Assembly (NCBI GenBank): GCA_021234155.1
Contig: JAJEKV010000010.1
Span: 19,505,418-19,569,417, forward strand
Source: Isoetes taiwanensis
Taxonomy: Eukaryota > Streptophyta > Lycopodiopsida > Isoetales > Isoetaceae
Direction: 5' to 3'
Length of the DNA: 64,000 nucleotides
In this document: positions 20,945 to 31,400 of the stretch, piece by piece
Layout of the letters: every line of letters starts with the position of its first letter
Position numbering within the stretch: position 1 is the first letter of the stretch
Notes under the pieces: generated by a model
The model's database searches: none
Told to the model about the DNA's origin: nothing
Seen by the model: only the letters and a program-made list of their open reading frames with translations
Position numbers and translations under genes: made by a program

Positions 20945-21520
20945 GGCTGCCTTTTTCGACTTCATGAGTCGAGAAAGGCCCCTCAAACTTGCATTTTTCG
21001 CTTTAAGCGCTTTTCTCGACTTCGCGAGTCGAGAAAGGCCTTTCGACCCCTAAAACTGTCTTTTCGGCTTTGAGCTGCCTTTCTCGACTCGCGAGTCGAG
21101 AAAGGCCTTCAACCCTAAAACTGCGTTTTTGCTTTGAGCGCCTTTACGGACTCGCGAGTCGAGAAAGGCCTTCGACCCCTAAAACTGCGTTTTTGGCTTT
21201 GAAAGTTGCCTTTTCGACTTCGCGAGTCGAGAAAGGCCTTTCGATCCCTAAAACTGCGTTTACGGTTTGAGGCGCCTTTTCGATTTCGCGAGTCGAGAAA
21301 GGCCTTTCGATCCCTAAAACTCGTGTTTTCGGCCTTGAGGCGCCTTTTCGATTTCTCGCGAGTCGAGAAAGGCCTTCTGATCCCTAAAACCTACATTTTT
21401 CGCTTGGAGCTGCCTTTCTCGGCTCGCGAGTCGAGAAAGGCCTTCTGACCCCTAAAACTTGCGGTTTTCGCTTTGAGTGCTTTCTCGACTCATGAGTCGG
21501 CCTTCCGACTTTGTTTTTTT
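20945..21520 (+). repeat. Tandem array of palindromic CTCGACTCGCGAGTCGAG units
   Basis: About nine units of roughly 65-75 bp each contain a palindrome close to CTCGACTCGCGAGTCGAG followed by AAAGGCC, TTCGACCCCTAAAACTGC and a TTTTCGGCTTTGAG spacer. Some units have a perfect palindrome of 24 bases (21079-21102), others one or two substitutions such as an extra T in the left arm. The array is strongly CpG-rich in an AT-rich neighbourhood, with abrupt borders. The Arg/Glu-rich plus-strand frames are repeat artefacts. Confidence 0.9.
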
Positions 21521-22240
21521 CCCCTCGAGTTTGCCTTTCTCATGCCTGTATTTTCCAAAAATGGCCCTAAGAACTGTGCTTTATTTTTATTTTTTTGCAT
21601 GTAGCATCACTTCACTAATTTGATTTTGTCTCTTGCAGTCCTTATCTCGACCAAATACTACATGCTTGGGAGCAATGAAAAGATCAGTTCATTGAAGAAA
21701 GGTGCCGAGAAGAGGGTGGTGACATCAGTTGGACATACAAGCACGTGGCCCATAAAGGAACTCCTCATACAAATTTCTATCGTCTGTAAGTTGCTTCGTG
21801 TCTAGGAGAGAGCTCCACGTGCCCTTTGCACTAGGTGGTTCATGTGTGAAGAGGGTGTAATCATTGTGCCCATACCACCACTATGGTCTCCTCACCCACT
21901 GTAATATATATTGTAATGAGCCCATTTATAAATATAAGGTATCTCAAAACTAGTATTTTTGGGTGATTAAGTAAACAATTTTCTTAATTTTTGTTGGAAT
22001 TTGTGATCTATTGTCTACCCACCTAAGAAAATAGAGCCAAAATGTTCAACTAAGAATCTTTTTCAATTAGAACTTTGGTTTCAAGCTGTAATGAAATTCC
22101 TATGTTTGCATTGCATTGTTCTTGTTCTCGACACCCTATCCAAGAAAACTGGAAGAAAAGCTTGGATGCACACTAATAGACAAAAATTCCAATTATGGCC
22201 AGTTTTCGGGTCGGGGTTCCCAAAAAAAGTGGGAATGGAA
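21521..22240. other. Spacer without recognised gene
   Basis: No convincing coding frame. The sequence leads into the tandem array beginning at about 22.25 kb. Confidence 0.3.
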
Positions 22241-22244
22241 TGAG

Positions 22245-22920
22245 TCCCACTTTAATTAAATACGACTTCAAAACTCCAATACATTCTGGAAGATTTAGTG
22301 AAAATTATTATTTTTGAAATTCTTCTAGAAACTACTATTTTTAGATGCTTTCTATTTTGGGTTGAGATGCTTATCCATGCTAGTTGACTAGCTTAAGCTC
22401 ATTAGCTGACGTCCACGACATTCAAAAAATCTACAACAAATTACTATTTTAGCAACTTTTCACTTTAACTTGAGGAGCTTATCCATGCTAGTTGGCCAGT
22501 CAAAGCACTTTAGCTGATCCCACAACATTGCAGAGCATCTATTAGAAATTACTATTTTAGCAACTTTCTAGTTAGGTTAAGGTGCTTAACCATTCTAGTT
22601 GACCAGTCAAAGTTCACGAGCTGCTACTATTTCTAGATGCTTTCTACTTTAGGTTGAGGTGCTTATCCCATGCTAGTTGATCAGTCTAAGCTCGTTAGTT
22701 GACGACACGACATTCCAGAATGTTTACAAAAAACCACTAATTTTAGCGACTTTCCATTTTAGGTTGAGGTGTTTGTCCATGCTAGTTGACCAGTCAAAGC
22801 TCATTAGCTGACCCCCCATGATATTTCAGAACATCCACTAAAAATGACTATTTTAGTAATCTTCTATTTTAAATTGAGGTGCTTATTCATGCTAGTTGAC
22901 TAGTCAAAGCGCAGAATTGA
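22245..22920 (+). repeat. Tandem array, about six units of 105-115 bp
   Basis: The words GCTTATCCATGCTAGTTGAC, CAGTCAAAGCTCATTAGCTG, ACGACATTCCAGAACATC and TTACTATTTTAGCAAC recur in order. CTAGTTG occurs near 22380, 22489, 22596, 22675, 22787 and 22896. Units are diverged and one is truncated. The left border carries GTCCCACTTTAATTAAATAC, which reappears inverted near 13.57 kb. Confidence 0.8.
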
Positions 22921-23589
22921 ATGTTCTAGGATGACTCTCCTAAATATAAAACACACTAACCAATCTGGAATGCTACCTTCCAGATGAATTGCCTACTTAT
23001 CTACTTCAAATACCTACTCCTAGCATCTCAATGATGTGCGGGGTTTGGTGTAGATGCTCTACACTCCATTTCTGGGCCCAATCTTGCACACAGTCACGTC
23101 AAAGATAGTCCTCAATACCAATGGATGGTGCAGTCAAGATCAGATGGATGGCAAAGGATGGTGCAAAATTAGGTCTAGGCTAGGGTTTTGGCATATATAG
23201 GTTTGGGTTACATGTGATTAGTTCACCTGGCACCAATGGGGTATCCCCTTGTGGCAAGCTTCAATGAGGCGGCTCCACGTGGAAAATGGATCCTACTTAT
23301 CTAAAGGTGGGAAAGTTACATAATAAGTTGACCCCTCCATATGCTAGGTCTGGTTCCTCTTCATCATGTAGGCGGACATGTCGGGCATGTTGGCATACTC
23401 TTGCCTAGTACAAGTTGGTTGGCGGCACTTGTAATGTGAGGTGGCTATAGAATATACGTATGTTATAGCGTATGGTCTAGGGGAATGTCGTAGGCTGTCA
23501 TTGAAAAGGATGAGCCCACGGAGAAAGATGCCTATGTTGACATTGAGTTAGTAACATCTCTGATCAACCTAATGTGATTTCTATAATTG

Positions 23590-24468
23590 CTAGAGTCATA
23601 GAAAAACATTGTGCACATGCTCATTGATAGCGGTAGCTCCTGTAACTTCATCACACTATAGGTAGTTGAGAAGTTAAAGTTAGAGATGAGAGAAGCTAAG
23701 AAGGTAAATGCCAGACTGGCCAATGAAAAGCTGGTAATGACATCAGGTAAGGCAGCGACACGTGAGCATATTCATCAAAATCACAGCAAAGATGTCATCT
23801 CAAGTGATTCCACTCAAGATATATGACATTATAGCAGGCATGGAATGGTTACGACCAAAGAAAGTTAGTCACCACCAATTTAGTTAACATCCTTCGAATA
23901 GATGATTTAATCCATACACAATGAAGATGAGATTAGGTAGCGATGCTAGAAAGTTTGAAAACATAGGTAATGCAGGTCTAAGAGATGCCTGATGTTACCC
24001 CCTCGCATAATATAGGGGCATTTTCTTAAAGCAAATTGCTCATAGGTCGCTAAAAAAAGATGTGGAATTTGAGATCAAAGTAGCATCTGGTGCTAAGCCT
24101 ATATGAAGCACCGTACGTATTGGCTAAAAGAGAATTGCATGACTTAAAGGCCATCTAAAGACGTATTTGAAGTAGGTTTCATAAGGCCAAAGGTTCCAGA
24201 ATTTGGAGCCCCAATTCTCTTCATAAAGAAGAGAGATCAGTTTTGCAAGTATGCATTGACAACAGAAGGCTCAACAAGGACCATAACATACAAGTCTCAA
24301 ATGCCCAAGGCAAATGACTTATTTGACCGGTTGCAAGGTGTTAATGGATACGACACCAAAGAGGAGGATATCTATAAAACAACATTTGAGACGTGATATG
24401 TCGTTATGAGTTATTACGATGTCATTCACACTGTGTAATGAACTGGCGAGTACCATTCACACATTTAC
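23590..24468 (+). pseudogene. Second Ty3/gypsy relic, protease and RT (left part)
   Basis: A plus-strand retropepsin site HMLIDSGSSCNFIT is encoded at about 23612-23653, followed after decay by RT pieces: FGAPILFIKKRD (about 24204-24240), then ANDLFDRLQG and EEDIYKTTFET (about 24310-24395). These match the same motifs in the element at 3.3-8.2 kb but are far more diverged, with frequent stops and indels. RT is then interrupted by the TRIM insertion at 24469. Confidence 0.75.
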
Positions 24469-24613
24469 TGTAACGTTTCTAACCGACATGCCCTTAACCA
24501 ACTGGGCAAAATTGCCATGACGTTTATGAGTAGTCGCTTCTACCCATTTATATCAGTATCTCGAGAACGGGACACCCAGATCTACTCAAGCGGTCTCCCA
24601 TGGGTCTGTTACA
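24469..24613 (-). repeat. 3' LTR of the TRIM
   Basis: This 145-bp repeat equals the 5' LTR in length and follows the purine-rich end of the core on the minus strand. Confidence 0.85.
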
Positions 24614-24762
24614 ATATCTCCTACTAGAATTATGCTTGTCCTCGAGCATCACAAACCTTAGACCACACCATCCCATGGTGTCCAAGACCAAGTCATGACC
24701 TAACGTCCAACGGTATTCCGGGTCATGCCTCCATGGAGACTGAGCCCTACTCTCATACCAAA

Positions 24763-24907
24763 TGCAACATTCCTAACCAACATGCCCTTAACCTACTGGG
24801 CAAAACTGTCTAGACATTTATGAATAGTCACTTCTACTCATTTATGCTGATGTCTCGGGAACGCAACACCAAGATCTACTCGAGCGGTCTCCCATGAGTC
24901 TATTACA
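24763..24907 (-). repeat. 5' LTR of the TRIM
   Basis: This 145-bp repeat has TG...CA ends on the minus strand and adjoins the tRNA-Met-like primer site. Confidence 0.85.
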
Positions 24908-24912
24908 TTTAC

Positions 24913-25420
24913 AGGGAGTATCTAGACAAGAAAGTTATGTGACAACATCCTAATGCATTCTAAGTCGATGGAGTAGAACACCATAGACTTTAGGTAGGTA
25001 TTAGAAGGCGAAAGAGTCAGTTGTACACAAAGAAAAGCAAATTCTTCTTCGCTATAGACACAGTGAAATGGGCATAAAACAACCCTGAGATATTGAGCAT
25101 AGACCTAACAAAAATAAAAACAATTAAGAATTGATTAAGAAATTTGAGCAAAGTGAGAAGCTTTGTGGGCCTGACTGGCTATTACATGAATTAAATAACT
25201 TAAGACAAATGGACCAACGGACTAATTGAAACCGATGATAGCGTTCAGGTCGAATTCTCTTAAAAGTAAAAAGCAATAGCTGGTGTTTTGATAGATTTGA
25301 AGGTAGACAATTCGCATCTGCAGTGCGCATTTAGGATTGTGGCAAAAACAAAATTGGACAAGGATGAACTTCTGACAAAACAAATGGATACATGCCCATG
25401 TTTAAAGTGCTGAAGGATTT
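24913..25420 (+). pseudogene. Second Ty3/gypsy relic, right part of RT and beyond
   Basis: After the TRIM, RT coding resumes with a FREYLDK-like segment (24914-24935). A piece resembling LRSFVGLTGYY follows (about 25148-25185), equivalent to the FLGLAGYY box downstream of RT. Coding then fades out before any recognisable RNase H. Confidence 0.65.
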
Positions 25421-26860
25421 CAAATTGCATTGTTTCCAGGGTATAGTTGGATTCTGCCTCAAGGATGTTGATAGGCCTCGATCTTAGCATGCCTTCCATA
25501 AAGTCACTAATGATGATGTTATGAATGGCAAATGATTGTATGAAATGTATGGGGCTAGAGATTGAAGGAGAATGTCATTTTAGACCACAAAGACATGATT
25601 GCTAGTGCCATCCACTTTAGGAACTACTAGATTAGTGGTAGATTAATTCTCCGGTTCCTTTATGTTGTTAGAAGATGATAAAAACTACCACTTTTTTTTC
25701 AATTGTTTGGATTAAAAACAAATAACTCTGCATGTTTGCATGCTGCTTGAAGGCTAGCATTAAATCCTCACTTAGCTAGTGCTAAGGATGTGACTTGTGT
25801 TATTTAGAATAGTGATGAGGATATCAAACCTATTGATAGCATCGAAAAGTGAAGACGCAGTATAAGAAATTCTTTGATACTATTGATACATATGTAGAGT
25901 TTATAATCTTGGCTGGCAATATAGCCACAATTTAAAACTGGTTTGAAGCAACACATGGAGTTCATAAGTTTTGTTCGCAGTATATAGTTCCTCAGCCACA
26001 ATCTAAAATATTTTGAAGCAACACATTGTTACTCAGTTGTATAACAGATCAGGATATGCAAACAAGTCATGTTCTAGTTCTTCCTTTGTAAGTAAGCAAT
26101 TCTTTCTCCTGGTATCATCCTCGAGGTAATAGAGACAACTTTACCTCACTTCCCAAGGTCAAGATGTGAAAGTCGTGGATACATGTATCAGGCAACGGGT
26201 GACGACAGGCCGGAAGGCATTCCATGCATTGCAGTCAATTGTCATAGAGCAAAGCTTTATGACTGGTTACATCACTCACACTTGTTTAGGGTGTTGGTGG
26301 AGCAGGTACTTCTTTATACAGTGGAAGTATATGGGGCAGTAATATCACTAGCACTTGGGAAGACTTGGGATGGGTACAGAAGGCCCGGGGGGTTCACCTC
26401 TATATAAGGGGCATATGGCATGTGCGTGCATCAAGTCAGGAGAAACCCCTCTGTATACAGCTGACCCTCCATAGAAACCCCTATGTATACGGTCCCATAC
26501 TGTCGAAGAATCATACCCGATTCCATACTTTTACACCCAGTCTAAGCTCTTCTTGCCCTACCCTCAACCTTATTTTTACGTCCGAATTTCATTCATGTAT
26601 CCTACCCTCTACCGTATTTTTACATCCAGTCCGCAAATGTTGCATCCAGTCAGTATTTAGGGTTCTTCGTGGCGCCATTTGAGTTCAATGGTCACTCCAG
26701 AAAATAAGAAAGAAATACGCCTGGAATTTTATTTATTTTAATTAAATCGATTTTAGGATGACATCATAACGAAATTCATTATTGATTATTGAATAATGAA
26801 TTTAAATTAATTATTGGTCATGATTTTATTTTCGGGCACGTCTTTTAAGGACGTCATTAT
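25421..26860. other. Spacer without recognised gene
   Basis: No supported genes. From about 26440 to 26660 there are words such as AGAAACCCCTCTGTATACAG and GAAACCCCTATGTATACGG that repeat imperfectly, and TACACCCAGTC/TACATCCAGTC. Confidence 0.3.
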
Positions 26861-26977
26861 GGTGAACTTCGCCATGCAGCTGCCGCCAATGATCGAAGCT
26901 CATTCCCTCTAGCGCCTATTCCTCTCCTTCTCCCGATCCGACACTCCGATCCGCCTATTCCTCTCCCACATTCGACA

Positions 26978-27313
26978 ATGGCGCGGATTAAGACCACCTC
27001 CAGGTTGCCCACTGAAGAATCCGTGGGCTCTGCTCCACCGAAGGAAGAGGCCGCGCCTGAGGAAGAGGCCGCGCCTGAGGAAGAGGCCGCACCTGAGGAA
27101 GAGGCAAAGGGCACTAAGCTGAAGGTTGTCGCGAAATTTTCCTGCATGGAAGTGGTGCACATGCAAGATCATGGAGCTCATATCACTGAAAAAGTTCAGC
27201 AATGGGTTGATCGGGTGACTCCTGCAGATGAGCGGCTTTTGGAAATGAAAATCCGTGCAAGAGGGAACGATCTGTATGTGCTGCTTAGGATGCCACCTCC
27301 GGGCAGTCGGTGA
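26978..27313 (+). CDS. Small acidic-repeat protein with H3-tail-like start (111 residues)
   Basis: A complete, distinctly GC-rich frame lies in an AT-rich setting. It opens MARIKTTSRLPT, which matches the histone H3 tail (MARTKQTARKST) at 7 of 12 positions. Three exact or near-exact 18-bp repeats follow, encoding EEAAPE (about 27046-27105), and then a roughly 60-residue globular-looking C-terminal part (VAKFSCMEVVHMQDHGAHIT onward, with WVDRV and LYVLLRMPPP). A pyrimidine-rich leader precedes the ATG and no stop interrupts it. I do not recognise the C-terminal domain. It may be a host gene, an element ORF or a fragment; the H3-tail likeness could be chance. Confidence 0.45.
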   Translation: MARIKTTSRLPTEESVGSAPPKEEAAPEEEAAPEEEAAPEEEAKGTKLKVVAKFSCMEVVHMQDHGAHITEKVQQWVDRVTPADERLLEMKIRARGNDLYVLLRMPPPGSR

Positions 27314-28455
27314 AGCGCCTCCGTTAGTCTGACCTCCGTTCCCGCCTCCGTTATTCTGATATCCGCTAAGTTGTGCCCCGGGTTATGCCTCCAGGACGTC
27401 ATCAATGATAGCTTAGGTTTTTTTATTTGCCATACGAAATATCCCTGAACTTGTTTTGTAAAGCTCCTGATCTGTTTTTTTTTTTGTAAAGCTCCCTGTT
27501 TAGGACTGCTTTGTTTTGTAAATGGCCATGAAAACAGGGATGTAAACTGCCATGCGCAGGTGTGAACCTTCCTTTTTGTAAAGTATATTATTATAATATG
27601 AATATGAAGCAGTTTCAGACATTGTTCTTGTGTTTAACTTTGTCTCTTAATATGTTTCTTTTATGTAATGTTATTAACCGAAATCAGACTTCAAACATTG
27701 TATGCTTTGTTCTTTCTAAAGTATGATTTTGATTATGTCTTATTGTCTTCACGTCATGCCCTTAAAGTAGATTGTAGGGTAACAGTATCTGCTGTTTTGG
27801 AAGCATTTTATTATGCTTCTGTAAATGCTGCAGAAATAAATCATGGAGTAATGGAATCAAAAAGGCTTAAAGCACACCTAACTAACTAGTTCCACAAGCA
27901 ACCAGTAGCCACTGTTTATTGCATTCAAAGTAAAGTTTAAACAAGATCACAGTTTCCAGCGTACAATGCATTAAGTAAAGCAAAGCAAATAGAACATGCA
28001 CGAGATTTATACAAAGCAGAAAAGTGCTCTTAAACTTAAACTGTTGAAATGGTAGCTTTAATCATAAATGATCATTGATAAAGTAGTTCACATTGTTCTG
28101 GCTGAACCTTATGAACTCCCTAGACCTTCTGCTTGCCCTTGTCACCTACAAAAAAAAATGAAAGAGAAGAGACAGTTAGTAGCAGAATTCAACCATTTGA
28201 AGACGTCTAATTTAATATTACCCTACCAATGTTCTGTTCACGGACAAACTTATTCAGCTGTACTCTGTCATTATCATGCAGATGGTAAATGTTTTTGGCA
28301 GGTTCATATCTTAAAGATGCAAGAGATATGATAGACTTCGAGGTCTATAAGTCGATTATCGGCGGATCATAAGTAAACCAAGTGGACTTGCCGCCCTTTT
28401 TGCAATGTTCTTGTAATATGCCAGATTTAATTGAACTTCAAAAGGCGGGCGTTTA
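27314..28455. other. AT-rich spacer
   Basis: Contains several TTTTGTAAAGCTCC-type words just after the small ORF (27430-27580), compatible with a 3' untranslated region. No other gene is seen. Confidence 0.3.
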
Positions 28456-28459
28456 ACTA

Positions 28460-31400
28460 AGTCCACGGGCTCCCTACTCTCTTTCCATGCCTTTGCTTTG
28501 ATTTCCTCCTCATGCTAAGTACCCTACCAAGATACCAAACCTTATGAATTGCAGCAGATTTGTTCCTTTTTTCTCATTTGAAGCTTGTGCGGTTTGTGGT
28601 GCCACCGCTGATTCCACCTTTGGTTCTTCGAAGTACACTTTGCACAACCGGTCCCAATGCCGAAAGCGAGTTTGTGCATCAACATTACTTTCTTCAATAG
28701 AATATACAATAGTCTTAACCCTCGTCAACTTTGTCCTTCGATAGCCACGGATTCCCATTCAAATGACTCACTATAGTTGACTTGAAGATTTTCTTACCTT
28801 CCATAACAACATGCCAAGAAACATGAGATGGCTTCCTCCTCTCGCATTCATCTAACATTTCGTCAAACACATGTCGTAATTCAGACTGGCCACATCATCC
28901 TCACTAACTACCTCGTTCCTTTGATCTTCACCTTCAATCTCCATGTTCTCTTAGTGGCATCGGTCTCATCTCCCAATGTGGTAGAGCTCGGGTCTACCAC
29001 CACGACTACTATGAAACCAATCTTCGCCTTCCATGGCTCACTAAACCAGCCATCATTCTCCTCAATTGTAATGCCAACACTTGTACACAATGCTTGTGCA
29101 AAGAAAAGCCCTTCCTTTAAGGCCTCGATAATCTTGTCATCCGTATCCACGCCATGTAATCGCAAGGTTCTGGTGAGCACATCCCCATTGGTATCTACCT
29201 TCTTTTCTAACTCTTCCCAAATGTGTTCTTGCTTAGCATGTCTTTGCAGGAAAGCAGGGAGGGTAGTGGCTGCTTGAAACTCGAAATATGATTGAGAGCA
29301 GAGGCACTCTCCAACAAGTCTGCCCGATCATAGGCTCTTTAGATACGCACCATGCCACCGACTTTAGAGAAGAAGTTCTCACATACGCCCGATCCAGGTG
29401 TAATCGTAAGGGCAACTCTAAATGCCCGAATCTGAACTAAAATACTTTATTAGCAAAGACAAAGCAAAATGGCATGACAATTGCACGCCTATAAAGGTTT
29501 CCGACTAATGAAGTTCTTACTCAACGAATGCGTCTTTGTGCCGTCAACCACGACCTCCAAAGCCCTGTTATGCACCTAAAGTTTTAAAGATAATACCAGA
29601 TTGAAAGTAGCAAAGCGAGATTCCAGCTCACCTAAAGAAGAAGGACACCGATTGCGGCAGGCTTTAATCCGAGCCCTCAAGTCCAAAGTAGGTGAGAGGA
29701 AGATGTCAATATATGATGCCACGACTTCCAAATAAACTTTGGTGCCCAAATTCGCATTGGTGGGCCCGCAGAACCATTGCTTAGTTCGTCCAAGCATTCT
29801 TTGAACCTTTCTAGAAGCAAGGCGTTCGCGACCCTCCGCTTTTGCCGATCCCCGGCGCTTCACGTCTCCAAGTTGCAGCCCATGCTTCCTTTGGCATAAC
29901 TCAAAGACATGGTGTATGTCATTGAGAGTCACTAACTCGTTCCCTAAGTACAACCTTCTAGAGGCACTATCCATGGGATTAACAAGCTTCTTACCGTTGT
30001 GCCGCGAAATCTTGGTCATGAAGCCCATAAACATCCTTATTTCTCGAGGCACTTAGTGGCCAACCGTCCCCATGAAACCTTGAATGTGCATGCGGTGCGG
30101 TGACACGGATGTATAATCTGCAAACATGCACGCCCTTCTCCTCGAAGTCTCCATCCGAAGCCGTGGCCGATTAGAGGGCCCACAACCATTCTCAGGTGCA
30201 CATTCCACAAGTCTTGGATTTGCTGCCACTGACGTCTAACCTCAAGGTGATCAAATCTGTTACATGTCAGAATAATGGCAAGAACGAAGTGCAGGCAGCT
30301 TCCTATGCAAGGGATTCACGATAAGAACTCTTGCATAGTCTTGAAATGACATTCTCCTCGAAGGTATTGATAATTATGTTGTAGCCCTCTTCATCGGAGC
30401 CAACTAACACCTCAAATTGGCCATTACAAGCATGGCCTTCTTTCTTTCCACAAAAGCCGAGCAAGCAGTCATCTCTGGGAATCCAACGTACAGCCCGCTT
30501 TATGACGGTCTCGTCCTCAGCCACAATTGCTGGAACCCCCCCCAAATCCAAGTGCTGGCGTTGCATGTGTCGAGTGTAGACCTGAGCAAGATGCTTGAAT
30601 GTTTCTTCCCTAAGACCGACCTTGTAAAAGAAGCTTTCTCGTGTGGAGCGCATAGTGGTGGACATACTCGGACCTGCAAAATTGAGAGAAAGAAAATTGT
30701 GCATTCTTCTCCCTCCCCATATCTTAATTGTTTCAAACAACGCCTTTGTGGTTTCTCTGTATCTTCTTTTATGCCCCGGGGTGCGATTATGTTTTTGAGC
30801 TATGTCCCTTAGAAAATCCCAAAGAGCTGGTTTTCCACTAAATTTACCTTGCCGATGTGCCTCCACTATGTCCTGGCAGAATCTGCTGACATCTTTCCTG
30901 TTCATTGACTCCTCTAGACTCCCTCTTAGCGACCTTTCTTTCATGGATAATGCAGTAACTCTCATTTTGGAAAACATTAATTCCTTATGTAACTTCCTTA
31001 CCTCATGAACTGCAGACCTGGCCATCTTCTTCATCTCAATTGCATTCAAGTAATCTGATCTAATACATAATTTTGTGGTTCTAAAGCCCCTTGCCACCTT
31101 GTCATCGATTACGTCTATGCACTCTCATGTAAAAATCCCTCTCTTTCGGAATAGCAGCACATAAAGAACATTGATAATTTTCAAAGGGTTCACCTTTAAG
31201 ACTGACCCTCTTGCATTTCTTATGCCTAAACGAGCCACTAATCTCTATTAAACCCTGCCCAACTACAAATGTATGCTGCAATGCAGGTTCACAATACCAA
31301 TGTGTCCCTTCTTTCAGCTCATGCAGAAAGGGTCTTAAATCCTTAACTTTATCTCCATACCTATATTTGTTCTGCCAATAGCCCCAGCATAGTAGACCCA

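Larger units (their letters stand above)
24469..24907 (-). mobile_element. TRIM (miniature LTR retrotransposon), 439 bp, nested in the gypsy relic
   Basis: Two 145-bp direct repeats (24469-24613 and 24763-24907) flank a 149-bp non-coding core. Read on the minus strand, each repeat starts TGTAAYAGAC and ends TTRCA. The left-hand LTR in that orientation (24763-24907) is followed by TGGTATGAGAGT, matching 10 of 12 bases of the plant initiator-tRNA-Met primer site TGGTATCAGAGC, and the core ends with the purine-rich AGTAGGAGATAT. The 5-bp target duplication TTTAC is at 24464-24468 and 24908-24912. The insertion splits RT coding just before FREYLDK. A complete and clear element. Confidence 0.9.

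Noticed and set aside
20802-21448. Arg/Glu/Phe-rich plus-strand ORFs
   Set aside because: They repeat with the 70-bp array units and are artefacts of the tandem palindromes.
20945-21520. CRISPR-like array
   Set aside because: The spacers are themselves repeats, the units are palindromic satellites, and the host is eukaryotic.
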